Source: JAKFYM01 sp964416595 (GTDB lineage: Bacteria; Bdellovibrionota; UBA1018; CAIPTA01). Taken from it: DNA of 64,000 nucleotides. The position numbers and the translations under genes are program-made. This document shows positions 25,766 through 36,541 of this stretch, in pieces. The notes beneath the pieces were generated by a model. That model was not told the origin of the DNA, did not search any database, and worked only from the letters and a program-made list of their open reading frames with translations. Location: assembly GCA_964416595.1 (NCBI GenBank), contig CAYQES010000002.1, positions 1-64,000 on the forward strand, given 5' to 3'. The stretch's first letter is position 1, and each line of letters opens with the position of its first letter.

Positions 25766-26549
25766 AGGGTAAATAGGCCGTTAGTACGTAATCACTGAAG
25801 AGGATCCAGAGAGCCGAAGTTACCACGGCCCGATTGGTGGCCACGCCCACGCCTTCCGCATTGTTTTCTGCGTGGTAGCCATAGAAACAACCCAGAGTGG
25901 TGAGGAAGAAACCAAAAATAAGGGCTTTCATTAATCCTTGCCAAACATCGTTGAAATCCACAGCCCAGGCTAGTTGCTGCCAGTAAACGGCGCCGTCGGT
26001 TCCTAGGATCACGGAGGCAATCAGGTAGCCGGCAATGCAACCGATGAGGGTAAAGTAGATGCATAAGAGGGGCAAGGCTAGGGTGCCCGCTACAATCCGG
26101 GGTGCGATGAGGTAATCATGGGGATCAGTGCCCAGAGCTTCCATGGCATCGATTTGTTCCGTTACTCGCATGGTGGCAATTTCCGCGGCTATGGCGGCTC
26201 CGGCCCGGCCGGAAACCATGATGCCACAAAATACGGGGGCCAATTCTCGCATGAGGGCCATGCCCACAGAGGATCCAAGGAAGCTATCCATGCCGAAATG
26301 GTGCAGGGCTACATAGGTTTGAAAGGCAAGTACGCTGCCAATGAAAATAGCGCTGAATGTCACCACCAATAGAGATTGCACGCCGATAAAATCGAATTGT
26401 TGGAAAAAGATAGGAATTCGACGATGAAACTGACTCAGACCCAGCACTGAGTTCCAGATGAAAATCGACAGTTTACCTAAAAAGGTAATCGGTGATATAG
26501 CAGAGCTAAGCATAGACGTTAGTCTAGTCTGACCCTCTGGTTTTGTCAT
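25740..26549 (-). CDS. mlaE: MlaE/YrbE-family lipid ABC transporter permease
   Basis: Start at ATG 26549, giving 269 residues, close to the family norm of 260; a GTG at 26585 would add 12. Five to six membrane helices. The family block RELAPVFCGIMVSGRAGAAIAAEIATMRVTEQIDAMEALGTDP, read in parts, spans residues 110-150 and includes the conserved EQIDA coupling helix. MlaE dimerises in the inner membrane and hands lipids to the MCE ring. First gene of the mlaEFD-tadA group, divergent from lepA. Confidence 0.95.
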   Translation of the reverse strand: MTKPEGQTRLTSMLSSAISPITFLGKLSIFIWNSVLGLSQFHRRIPIFFQQFDFIGVQSLLVVTFSAIFIGSVLAFQTYVALHHFGMDSFLGSSVGMALMRELAPVFCGIMVSGRAGAAIAAEIATMRVTEQIDAMEALGTDPHDYLIAPRIVAGTLALPLLCIYFTLIGCIAGYLIASVILGTDGAVYWQQLAWAVDFNDVWQGLMKALIFGFFLTTLGCFYGYHAENNAEGVGVATNRAVVTSALWILFSDYVLTAYLPYDPSNFIL

Positions 26550-26629
26550 GGGTTTGCCCGCATAATTATGTTTCTCATCGCGCACTTAGATTAACGTAAT
26601 GCGTTGCATAAATTGACAGGTGGAGCAGA

Positions 26630-28438
<1,809 letters not shown>

Positions 28439-28440
28439 AA

Positions 28441-28956
28441 TTGGGTAAACGCTTTAAAAGCATATTATTCGTGATTTTCGGGGCCCTAGTGATGCGGGCT
28501 TGTGTGATAGAGCCCGTGCGTTTAACCGATGATTCCATGCAACCTATATTGGCTGAAGGGAATGTGGCTTTGGTTTGGAAGCTGCGATATGGAATCCGGG
28601 TGCCTGGATCCGGTGCGATGCTGCTGGAATGGAAATCTCCTAAAAAGGGAGATTTGGTGGTGGCTGTGGCCACGGGCGATCCTCCAGCAAATTTACTGCG
28701 CCGGATTAGTGCCATTCCTGGCGAAATAGCCACTCTGGCTGATGGCAAGCAGATAGAACTCAAAAAAGGGGAGTATTTTCTTCTAGCCGAGCGAAAAGAG
28801 GGTGTAATGGATAGTCGCCAATTTGGCCCGGTGCCCATGCGTTCTATTATCGGCAAAGTTACTCATACCTGGTTCAGCAAAAATCCTTCTTCCCCGGATG
28901 GATCGAAGGTAGAATCAGAAAAATCCAGCTGGAGGATCCTGCAACCCGTATTATGA
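28441..28956 (+). CDS. S26-type signal peptidase homologue with Lys-to-Arg change
   Basis: 171 residues from a TTG start at 28441. One N-terminal membrane segment (residues 6-22) precedes the nucleophile box TDDSMQPIL (Ser32). The box that normally carries the general-base Lys (KRxxGLPGD) reads LLRRISAIPGE, with Arg87 at the Lys position. The last box DSRQFGPVP is intact. Position after lepA supports descent from LepB. With Lys replaced, it may be inactive or altered; a true LepB may be elsewhere. It overlaps pyrB by 4 bases (ATGA). Confidence 0.8.
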   Translation: MGKRFKSILFVIFGALVMRACVIEPVRLTDDSMQPILAEGNVALVWKLRYGIRVPGSGAMLLEWKSPKKGDLVVAVATGDPPANLLRRISAIPGEIATLADGKQIELKKGEYFLLAERKEGVMDSRQFGPVPMRSIIGKVTHTWFSKNPSSPDGSKVESEKSSWRILQPVL

Positions 28957-29876
28957 CACGCTCTATTCGCCATTTGCTGGGGATTGAAGATTTACGTGTA
29001 GAGGAAATCCGTGCTTTTCTCGATGCGGGCAAAAAATTTAAGCGGGATCTAGAAGAAACTAAGAAATTCGATACGCTTCGTGGAAAAACCGTAGTGAGCC
29101 TATTTTACGAGGCGTCTACAAGAACCCGCGGCTCTTTTGAAATGGCGGCCAAGCGTTTGGGGGCGGATTTCATCCACATGAATGCGGATGCTTCTTCCAG
29201 CGTGAGCAAGGGCGAAACTCTAGTGGATACCGCTAAAAACTTAGAAGCCATGAATCCGGATTTCTTGGTGCTCCGCCACTCTAGCTCCGGGGCGCCCCAA
29301 TTGCTCGTGAAGCATTTACAAATTCCCGTGATCAATGCGGGCGACGGTTTCCACGAGCATCCTACGCAAGCGCTACTCGATGCTATGACGATTGAAGAGA
29401 GTTTTGGTTCTTTGAAAGGATTGAAAGTAACCATCGTAGGCGATATTGCGCACTCTCGGGTGGCCCGCTCTAATATCCATCTATTGCGGAAAATGAATGC
29501 GGATGTGACCGTTTGCGGCCCGGCTACTTTGATTCCTCCTAGCATGGATAAATGGAAGGTGCGGGTTTGCTATCGCTTAGATGAAGCAATTCGTAACGCT
29601 GACGTGGTGATGATGCTCAGAATCCAGTTCGAGCGGCAGAACGACAAACAAATTCCTTCCAACAATGAATACTTTCGCTTCTATGGTTTGCACCAACAGA
29701 GCGTGAAGGCGTTAAAGAAAAATACGATTATCATGCACCCGGGCCCTTTGAACCGCGGCGTGGAAATTTCCGCCGAAGTGGCCGATGGAGATCATTCCGT
29801 GATTTTAAACCAAGTGACCAACGGTGTGGCGATTCGCATGGGAGTGTTATCCGTGCTGCAAGGGGGGAGGGGATGA
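28953..29876 (+). CDS. pyrB: aspartate carbamoyltransferase catalytic chain
   Basis: 307 residues. Carbamoyl-phosphate site FYEASTRTRGSFEMAAKRLG, HPTQALLDAM in the middle, and the aspartate-domain MHPGPLNRGVEI near the C-terminus are all intact. It makes carbamoyl-aspartate, the committed step of UMP synthesis. No pyrI regulatory chain is seen. Instead it is coupled by ATGA to a dihydroorotase-like gene that lacks metal ligands, the arrangement of class A ATCases with a non-catalytic PyrC' subunit, as in Pseudomonas. Confidence 0.97.
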   Translation: MTRSIRHLLGIEDLRVEEIRAFLDAGKKFKRDLEETKKFDTLRGKTVVSLFYEASTRTRGSFEMAAKRLGADFIHMNADASSSVSKGETLVDTAKNLEAMNPDFLVLRHSSSGAPQLLVKHLQIPVINAGDGFHEHPTQALLDAMTIEESFGSLKGLKVTIVGDIAHSRVARSNIHLLRKMNADVTVCGPATLIPPSMDKWKVRVCYRLDEAIRNADVVMMLRIQFERQNDKQIPSNNEYFRFYGLHQQSVKALKKNTIIMHPGPLNRGVEISAEVADGDHSVILNQVTNGVAIRMGVLSVLQGGRG

Positions 29877-31198
29877 TCACCAAAACTCTTCCTAAAAATG
29901 CGGTGCTGGTAACGGGCGCACATCTTTTAGATCCTAGCCAAAAAATCAATCGGCCCGCGGATCTCTTGGTGGAAAAAGGAAAAGTTCTCGCCGTGGGAAA
30001 AGCCGGGGAGTTGGCCGCGAAAGCCAAAGGACTAAAAGCCGAACGCATTGATGGCAAAGGATTGTTTTTAGCTCCCGGTTTTGTGGATATCAATTGCTCC
30101 ATCCATGAGCCTGGCGCTGAGCACGTGGAGAGTTTTGCTACGGGTTCCCAAGCCGCCGCGGCTGGTGGATTTACCACCTTGTTAGTGAAGCCTGTAACAG
30201 ATCCTGTAAACGACAACGCCTTTATCACAGATTTTATTTTGCGCAGGGCCCGGGAAAATTCTTTGGTGCGAATTGTGCCCATGGGAGCCTTGAGCACCGG
30301 GCGGGAAGGCAAAAAATTAGCGGAGATTGGTGCCATGGCGGCCGCTGGAATTCGCGCTGTAGGCGATGGAATTCCCGTGGCCGATTCTTATCTCATGCGC
30401 AAGGGTTTAGAATATTGCCAAGCCTTTCAAATGCCCGTTTTCTCTTTTCCCGAAGATCGGGCCTTGGCTGGCCAAGGGGTGATGAACGAAGGGTGGAATT
30501 CCAATCGTTTGGGGTTACGGGGAATTCCTTCTGCAGCGGAGGAAATCGCCGTTTCCCGGGATATCGTGCTGGCCCGCCACACGAAGGGTTGTTTACATTT
30601 GCAAACCGTAAGCACTGTGGGTTCATTGGTGGCGATTCGACACGCAAAAAAGCAGGGTATTGCGGTTACGGCGGAAACGAGTCCGCCTTATTTCAGTCTT
30701 AACTCTGATGCGATTGCCACTTATGATGCGAACTATAAAGTTTTTCCGCCTCTGCGCACCCAAGAAGATGTTGATGCTGTGATCGAGGCTTTAGCCGATG
30801 GCACTTTAGACGCCATTTCTTCGGCCCATACTCCACAAACCTATTCCGCTAAAGAGCAGGCCTTCGAACATTCCGCGCCTGGCATGATTGGTTTAGAGAG
30901 CGCCTTTTTTCTTACGCTGGCGTTAGTGCGGGCGAAAAAGATCAGTCCTTTGCGGATGGTGGAACTTTTAAGTTGGTCTCCCGCAAAGATTCTGGGTTTG
31001 CAAGAAAGCGTAGGCACCTTAAAACCCGGTGCTTATGGGGATTTTGTGCTCTTTGACCCCAAGGGCAGCTTTTCTTTCTTAGAGGCTAATTTGCACAGTG
31101 CCGCACGGAATTCGCCTTTTCTTGGCCAAAAGTTACCGGGCACTCTGCATAGTACCTATGTTGGTGGTACACTGGTCCACGGTTTAAGGGAGAAGTAG
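29873..31198 (+). CDS. dihydroorotase-like protein without metal ligands (PyrC'-type)
   Basis: 441 residues of the amidohydrolase fold, clearly of the multifunctional-complex dihydroorotase type. The HxH metal pair expected in the segment before REPG is replaced: FVDINCSIHEPG has Asn74 and Ser76. Further ligands are lost: HxxHVS reads HLQTVS, the TPHH block reads ETSPPYFSL, and TDHAPH reads SSAHTPQ. It should therefore not hydrolyse dihydroorotate and likely serves as an assembly partner for PyrB. ATGA overlap with pyrB supports this. A catalytic PyrC must lie outside the window. Confidence 0.88.
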   Translation: MITKTLPKNAVLVTGAHLLDPSQKINRPADLLVEKGKVLAVGKAGELAAKAKGLKAERIDGKGLFLAPGFVDINCSIHEPGAEHVESFATGSQAAAAGGFTTLLVKPVTDPVNDNAFITDFILRRARENSLVRIVPMGALSTGREGKKLAEIGAMAAAGIRAVGDGIPVADSYLMRKGLEYCQAFQMPVFSFPEDRALAGQGVMNEGWNSNRLGLRGIPSAAEEIAVSRDIVLARHTKGCLHLQTVSTVGSLVAIRHAKKQGIAVTAETSPPYFSLNSDAIATYDANYKVFPPLRTQEDVDAVIEALADGTLDAISSAHTPQTYSAKEQAFEHSAPGMIGLESAFFLTLALVRAKKISPLRMVELLSWSPAKILGLQESVGTLKPGAYGDFVLFDPKGSFSFLEANLHSAARNSPFLGQKLPGTLHSTYVGGTLVHGLREK

Positions 31199-31200
31199 GA

Positions 31201-32376
31201 ATGGGCAAAATTTTTGCCGAAAGAAAAACAGGCGCCCTGGTGCTGGAAGATGGAACTGTTTTCCCCGGAGAGCTTTTCGGCGCCGAAACTTCTCGCTTAA
31301 AAGATGGTGTACTCGGTGAAGTGGTTTTCAATACGGCCATGAGCGGTTACCAAGAAATCCTCACGGATCCTTCTTATCTTGGCCAAATCGTGGTGATGAC
31401 TTACCCCCATATTGGCAACTACGGGATAAATCCGGAAGACGTGGAATCCCGCTCCGTATTTGTTTCCGGTTTTATCGCCCATGAATTTTGTGATGAACCC
31501 TCGAATTGGCGTTCTGGGAAAAGCTTAGGAATGTATCTTGCGGAAAAAGGCGTGCACGGTTTAACCGGCGTGGATACTCGCGCTCTCACCCGCCATTTGC
31601 GGGATAAAGGCGCCATGAATGGATTTTTGGTGGCACCCGCTCCTCGCAGTAAAACCGAAGTGGATGCTATTTTGAAACGTCTGCGGGCTGCGCCAGCGTT
31701 TGGTGACAAAGATCTCGTGGCCGAAGTGAGCTGCCGGGAAGCCTACGACTGGAAAGAATCCTGTGATGAGCGGCAAGGCGCATGGAATATGCCCGTGCTG
31801 AAAGCCAACGATAATCCCTTAGTAGTGGTATTGGATTTGGGCGTAAAACAAAATATGTTACGCAATTTAGTTTCCCGGGGCTGCCGAGTGCGAGTGGTGC
31901 CCGTAGCCACTCCTGCTGCGGAAATTTTGAAATTAAATCCTCGCGGAGTGCTGTTGACCAATGGCCCCGGTGATCCTGCCCGAGTTGCTCACGCTCCGGA
32001 AACCACTCGTCAATTGCTCGGGAAAGTTCCCGTATTTGGCATTTGTATGGGTCACCAAATTTTGGCTCATGCGATTGGCGCCAAAACATTTAAAATGAAA
32101 TTTGGCCACCATGGTGCAAACCAACCCGTGAAGGATTTACGCACCGGTAAAGTGATGATCACTTCCCAGAACCATGGCTACGCGATCGATCCAGAAACCT
32201 TGCCCGCTTACGCCAAGGTGGCGCAAATTAATTTGAACGATAATAGTGTGGAGTCCATTGAGCTACCGGAGAAAAAAGCTTTCTCCGTGCAATACCACCC
32301 AGAGGCTTGTCCGGGTCCGAGAGACGCTATGGGCTACTTCGACGATTTTATGAGGGCCATGGGTTATGGTGGATAG
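31201..32376 (+). CDS. carA: carbamoyl-phosphate synthase small (glutaminase) subunit
   Basis: 391 residues. The N-terminal CarA domain begins VLEDGTVFPGELFGAE and the class I amidotransferase domain follows from about residue 200. The glutaminase nucleophile is in FGICMGHQILAHAIG and the catalytic His-x-Glu in QYHPEACPGP. It supplies ammonia for carbamoyl phosphate used by PyrB. The carB large subunit is not adjacent or in the window. Starts at ATG 31201, two bases after the dihydroorotase-like stop. Confidence 0.97.
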   Translation: MGKIFAERKTGALVLEDGTVFPGELFGAETSRLKDGVLGEVVFNTAMSGYQEILTDPSYLGQIVVMTYPHIGNYGINPEDVESRSVFVSGFIAHEFCDEPSNWRSGKSLGMYLAEKGVHGLTGVDTRALTRHLRDKGAMNGFLVAPAPRSKTEVDAILKRLRAAPAFGDKDLVAEVSCREAYDWKESCDERQGAWNMPVLKANDNPLVVVLDLGVKQNMLRNLVSRGCRVRVVPVATPAAEILKLNPRGVLLTNGPGDPARVAHAPETTRQLLGKVPVFGICMGHQILAHAIGAKTFKMKFGHHGANQPVKDLRTGKVMITSQNHGYAIDPETLPAYAKVAQINLNDNSVESIELPEKKAFSVQYHPEACPGPRDAMGYFDDFMRAMGYGG

Positions 32377-33010
32377 ATACCAAACGTGCCTCGATCTCAT
32401 CACGAATGAATACACCGCCGGCGATTACTACCGGGAAGTGTACCAGGCCAAAAAAGATTATTTTGAAAGTTTAGGGGTGATCACGGAAGATGATCCCGAT
32501 TACGAAAACCAAATGGACGTGTTCATGGGCTGGTATCTTTTTGATCGCCCCCTGGAAAAACACGATCTACCTCCCGCCTATCTTTACTACAGGAAAAACG
32601 CCTCCACTTTTTCGCCGGAGCAAGAGGCCCTGTTCAAGGCGTTGACCCTCACCAAACATTCAGTTTTTGAATTGCTAAAACACAAAGACACTTCCCTCGT
32701 GGTGCGGGATTTGAGCAATAAAGAAAAGTACGACGTGCAGGATCTACAGTTTAAAGCCGGTTTTTCCAAAGGCGACATTTTCGAAGCGCGCTTAGTTCCC
32801 GATGACAAAGCCTATGTGTTTGCCAACGGCTTTTGTTTTCACCCGAAAGAAGCGTTTAAATTCATCGAATCCCAGATGAAAAAAATTCGGGAAGAGGATG
32901 TGGCCCAGCGTACGAAATTATTGCTCAAGCTCGGGCAAATGAAAAATAAGCATCGGCGCTTTCCGCATATTGACGTGCAGTACATCTACACGCTAACGCC
33001 GAAGTTTTAG
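32366..33010 (+). CDS. conserved-looking soluble protein of unknown function
   Basis: 214 residues, overlapping the carA 3' end by 11 bases. It is cytoplasmic with no signal or membrane segment, rich in Tyr, Phe, Lys and Asp. A central stretch, RDLSNKEKYDVQDLQFKAG and IFEARLVPDDKAYVFANGFCFHP, has a beta-strand pattern, and the C-terminal third is helical and basic. I do not recognise a family. As last gene of the pyrimidine cluster it is translated with carA, but its content does not suggest a pyrimidine enzyme. Confidence 0.7.
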   Translation: MVDRYQTCLDLITNEYTAGDYYREVYQAKKDYFESLGVITEDDPDYENQMDVFMGWYLFDRPLEKHDLPPAYLYYRKNASTFSPEQEALFKALTLTKHSVFELLKHKDTSLVVRDLSNKEKYDVQDLQFKAGFSKGDIFEARLVPDDKAYVFANGFCFHPKEAFKFIESQMKKIREEDVAQRTKLLLKLGQMKNKHRRFPHIDVQYIYTLTPKF

Positions 33011-33066
33011 CTGCGCCCGTTTCCGAGTTAAAACCTATCAAGAATTAAATGGGCTGATATGCCGAC

Positions 33067-33094
33067 TTGTTTTTCTATTAAAATGAAATAAAAT
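33067..33094 (+). promoter_or_regulatory. candidate promoter of the beta-helix gene
   Basis: TTGTTT at 33067-33072 and TAAAAT at 33089-33094 are spaced 16 bases apart, in an AT-rich spacer 65 bases before the GTG start. Confidence 0.35.
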
Positions 33095-33099
33095 ATTTA

Positions 33100-33118
33100 G
33101 GAGCCCAGAGGGGCCTCC
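33100..33118 (+). promoter_or_regulatory. strong hairpin in the beta-helix gene leader
   Basis: GGAGCCC (33100-33106) pairs with GGGCCTCC (33111-33118) with one bulged C and an AGAG loop. No T-run follows, so a leader structure rather than a terminator is likely. Confidence 0.35.
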
Positions 33119-33158
33119 GGCATCAAAATTTAACGGATTTCTCACGGAGGAGAATTAC

Positions 33159-34844
33159 GTGAATTACTTTCTTATTCTTTTGGGGCTTTGGGCCCAACCC
33201 ATACTGGCGCACTCTCAAATAAAGTTTAATTTCACTCTTTACGCTAGTCCAAACGGGGGAAAATTTTTCTACCAAGACAAAGAAATCGATACACTGAAAT
33301 TAGAAGATGCGCTTCTTTCTATAAAGCCAGGTAACCGGTTACTTCTTTTGCCTGGCGAGTACAAAAATAACTATTCGCTAAATTTAATCGCAACAGAAAA
33401 AGAGCCAATTTTAATAGAAGGTATACCAGGAAATAGTCATATAGTGGGCACCGCCCCACCTACTATTTCTGGGCCACCTTGCTTCCTAATCGAAAATTCA
33501 GAGTGGATTGTTTTTCAAAACTTGCAAGTTCGAGAGTGCTGGCCACACGCATTTAAGATAAAAAATAGCCGATTTCTTACATTCCGTAACCTGAATGTGG
33601 TTGGCTCGCGGCGAGTAATCGAAGCTTTAGGGCAAGATTCTCATCATCTTCTCATCGAAAATAATCAATGGGTGCAAGATAGCACGGGTGCAATTTGGAG
33701 AGATTTGCCTTGGGCAGAAATGCATCATGGACAGTACCAATATTTTAATGGAGCATTTTTTGCCTCACAAGATATTGGAGGAGATGTAATTTTTCGAAAT
33801 AATTACCTAGATACAGCTTTTAATGCCCTTCGCTCTAAAGACAGCTATCAAGACCAAGAAAGCGGCCGCAACCTTAATTTTGAAATTTATGGAAATGTTT
33901 TTCGTCACATTCGAGATAATCCTATTGAACCAGAAGGTCATGCACATAATTGGTTTATTCATCACAACCATATAGATGGAGCTCATGCCTGGTTTTCTTT
34001 TGATGGGGTGCGATCTCACGGAATTTATATATTTTCTAATACAGCACACAGCTTAGAAAAATACGGAATACCTGGCGATCATAGTAGTGGGAAGATTTTT
34101 AAATTCTTACTTGGTGACGAGAAGAACGAGGGAGAGATTTATTTATTTCATAATTCATTTATAACGCGGCAAAATCTTATCGGAGGCGGCGCAACCCATT
34201 CTTTACGAGCCTGGAACAACATATTTGCTATTACAAAAGAAGGAAGCATCATTGATTGGAGAAATTGGCAATCAAATTATCAATTTGACCATAATCTCTA
34301 TGTTCATAAAAATTTCCACCGAGATTTACAAGCGATTGGCCAAGAAGAAAATGGAATAGCAGCAGACCCAAAATTTCGGTCTGATTTTTCCGTATCTATT
34401 TTTAGTCCGGCGCGTAATTCAGGAAAGGTATTCGAACTATTGGGCTGGAATAATCAAACGAATGATTCTAAGCCTAATATTGGGGCATTTGAGAATGGAA
34501 AAAGGGTGAAGGGGCCTGCGTTTCGAGCTGTTAACGCTCCATATGGCTCTCGGCTAAGAATTGTGGATGTGCGCTTTGAAAATTCAAAGCTGCATATTTA
34601 TTTTTCTAGGCCGTTGCTCACTCAGCCAGAATTGATCTTAAATTTTAACTCTGGGGACAATTATTTTAGCCGCCGTTGCGAGTTTGATAATTATAAAATT
34701 AGTTGCCCTAATTTTTCTGAAAATAGATGGTCTAGAGTAGAAAAGGTTTTTTTGCCTTCTGATTTACGAGGAGCCGAAGGCGAGGTAGTTACTTTGTGGG
34801 GAAGCATAAGTGAAAAATTTTCTCTTATCCCGCCTGTACACTAA
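33159..34844 (+). CDS. secreted right-handed parallel beta-helix protein
   Basis: 561 residues from GTG 33159, preceded by GGAGGAG. Signal peptide 1-19 (cut after AHS). Residues 50-400 show repeating short strands with Asn ladders and phrases such as LRLLLLPGEYKNNY-like LLLPGEYKNNY, VFQNLQVRECW, FRNNYLDTAF, IHHNHIDGAHAW and WNNIFAITKEG. These fit a right-handed beta-helix of the pectate-lyase/PbH1 type. The last 120 residues form a separate beta domain. Base composition is clearly more AT-rich than the flanking genes, suggesting recent transfer. It may bind or cleave polysaccharide; no catalytic residues are assigned. Confidence 0.75.
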   Translation: MNYFLILLGLWAQPILAHSQIKFNFTLYASPNGGKFFYQDKEIDTLKLEDALLSIKPGNRLLLLPGEYKNNYSLNLIATEKEPILIEGIPGNSHIVGTAPPTISGPPCFLIENSEWIVFQNLQVRECWPHAFKIKNSRFLTFRNLNVVGSRRVIEALGQDSHHLLIENNQWVQDSTGAIWRDLPWAEMHHGQYQYFNGAFFASQDIGGDVIFRNNYLDTAFNALRSKDSYQDQESGRNLNFEIYGNVFRHIRDNPIEPEGHAHNWFIHHNHIDGAHAWFSFDGVRSHGIYIFSNTAHSLEKYGIPGDHSSGKIFKFLLGDEKNEGEIYLFHNSFITRQNLIGGGATHSLRAWNNIFAITKEGSIIDWRNWQSNYQFDHNLYVHKNFHRDLQAIGQEENGIAADPKFRSDFSVSIFSPARNSGKVFELLGWNNQTNDSKPNIGAFENGKRVKGPAFRAVNAPYGSRLRIVDVRFENSKLHIYFSRPLLTQPELILNFNSGDNYFSRRCEFDNYKISCPNFSENRWSRVEKVFLPSDLRGAEGEVVTLWGSISEKFSLIPPVH

Positions 34845-36525
34845 TAAACTGAAACGCATTCACATCCACTAACCCTTGATCCGTAAGTTTCAACGAAGGA
34901 ATCACGGGCAAGCTTAAAAAAGCCAACTGCAGAAAAGGCTCCGCCAGTTCGCAGCCAATGGATTTACTGGCGGCTCTTAGTTTCTTCAATTTCTCCACAA
35001 GTTCTGGAGCGGGTCGGGAACTCATGAGTCCGCCCAGGGGTAGTGCCAGATCTGCAATCACTTTTCCTTCTTTAGTTACCGTAAAACCACCACCCATTTC
35101 CATGAGCCGAGCTAAGGCCACTTTCATATCTTTGGGATCTTTCCCCACCACGATCAAATTGTGACTATCGTGACCCACGCTAGAAGCGATCGCGCCCTGG
35201 AAATTGCTGCCGAATCCACTCACGTAAGCGTTGGCCGGTTTTAGTCCTTTTCCATAACGTTCCAGCACTGTGAGCCGGGCTACTTCTGGATTCTTGGAAT
35301 CAGCCACCATCCGATCCGTGATGATTTTTCCGGGCAATACCCGAATCACATGCACGCTACCCTCTGGGCCTTTTAGATCTTCTTCTTGGGGAATGGTGGC
35401 GCGGATAGAGTTGGAGGGAGTAGAAGAATTCATATTTTTGAATTCTAATTCGCTGGCGAGCTTTCCTCTTTTATACACATCCTTGATTTGGCAGCTCGCC
35501 GCGTCTTCCAGCACCAATAAATCTGCTTGATAACCAGGGGCCAATGCGCCTAAGCGATAGGGCCGCACTTGCGACAATCGATCCAATCCGTAATGACGGG
35601 CCACACTCCACGAAGCAGCTCGATAGACCGTTTCCGGCGCCACGCCCGCCCGCAAACTTTCCCGCACTAGGTGATCAATGTGACCTTCCTGGGAAATATC
35701 TAAGGGATTCCGATCATCGGTGCAGAAACCCATGGTGGCGGAGCGATAAGAATCCAAGAGAGGAATGAGGGTGTGGAGATCTTTGGCCACGCTGCCTTCA
35801 CGGATCCATACAGAGATTCCCTTGGCGATTTTCTCTTCGGCCTCGTGCAATTCCGACGATTCATGGCAGCTCGTGATGCCGGCGCAAGCATAGGTGGAAA
35901 GGGCTTTGCCTGTTACTAAGGGCGCGTGACCATCTAGAGGTTTGCCCAAAAATGAGGTGAGTTTTTTTAGAATCTCCGGATCACAATTTAGCACTCCGGG
36001 AACATTCATCATCTCCGCTAGTCCTAAGGCATTGCGATGGCTAGCCAGTGGCAATAGATCTTCTGCACTTAAGATTCCGCCCCCATTGGTTTCGAGGTGC
36101 GTAGCGGGAACGCAGGAGCTCAGCATCACCAAAAGATTGAGGTGCATATTTTCCGAAGCTTTTAAAAAATATTCGATACCACTCACGCCTTGTACGTTGG
36201 CGAGTTCGTGGGGATCGCAGATAGCGGTGGTGGTGCCGCATGGAAGCACCGATTGCTCGAAGGAATCGGGAGTCATGCAGGAACTTTCCACGTGCACGTG
36301 GGCATCGATGAATCCTGGCACCACGGATTTTCCTTTGAGATCGATTTCTCGTTGGGCTTTATAGCCGGGATCCAAGCCCACGATCCAACCGTTGGCGATG
36401 GCGATATCGGTGTTTAGCCAGCGACCGGAGAATACATCCAAGATTTTTCCATTTTTCAAAACGAGATCGCAGGGGGTTCGGCCAGCGGCTGCATCCATGC
36501 GGGATTGTAGATCGATATGTTTCAT
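34825..36525 (-). CDS. ade: adenine deaminase
   Basis: 566 residues of the amidohydrolase type adenine deaminase (AdeC). Metal ligands are in GFIDAHVHVESS; TAICDPHELANVQG and SCHESSE follow, and FCTDDRNPLD supplies the late Asp. The C-terminal ADE domain (VSGFGSNFQGAIASSVGHDSHNL, read in parts) is present. It converts adenine to hypoxanthine, which HPRT (39677-40216) can then recycle to IMP. It lies 16 bases after the PilZ gene on the same strand and overlaps the convergent beta-helix gene by 20 bases. Confidence 0.96.
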   Translation of the reverse strand: MKHIDLQSRMDAAAGRTPCDLVLKNGKILDVFSGRWLNTDIAIANGWIVGLDPGYKAQREIDLKGKSVVPGFIDAHVHVESSCMTPDSFEQSVLPCGTTTAICDPHELANVQGVSGIEYFLKASENMHLNLLVMLSSCVPATHLETNGGGILSAEDLLPLASHRNALGLAEMMNVPGVLNCDPEILKKLTSFLGKPLDGHAPLVTGKALSTYACAGITSCHESSELHEAEEKIAKGISVWIREGSVAKDLHTLIPLLDSYRSATMGFCTDDRNPLDISQEGHIDHLVRESLRAGVAPETVYRAASWSVARHYGLDRLSQVRPYRLGALAPGYQADLLVLEDAASCQIKDVYKRGKLASELEFKNMNSSTPSNSIRATIPQEEDLKGPEGSVHVIRVLPGKIITDRMVADSKNPEVARLTVLERYGKGLKPANAYVSGFGSNFQGAIASSVGHDSHNLIVVGKDPKDMKVALARLMEMGGGFTVTKEGKVIADLALPLGGLMSSRPAPELVEKLKKLRAASKSIGCELAEPFLQLAFLSLPVIPSLKLTDQGLVDVNAFQFISVQAG

Positions 36526-36541
36526 CTAGGGGATTGTACTC

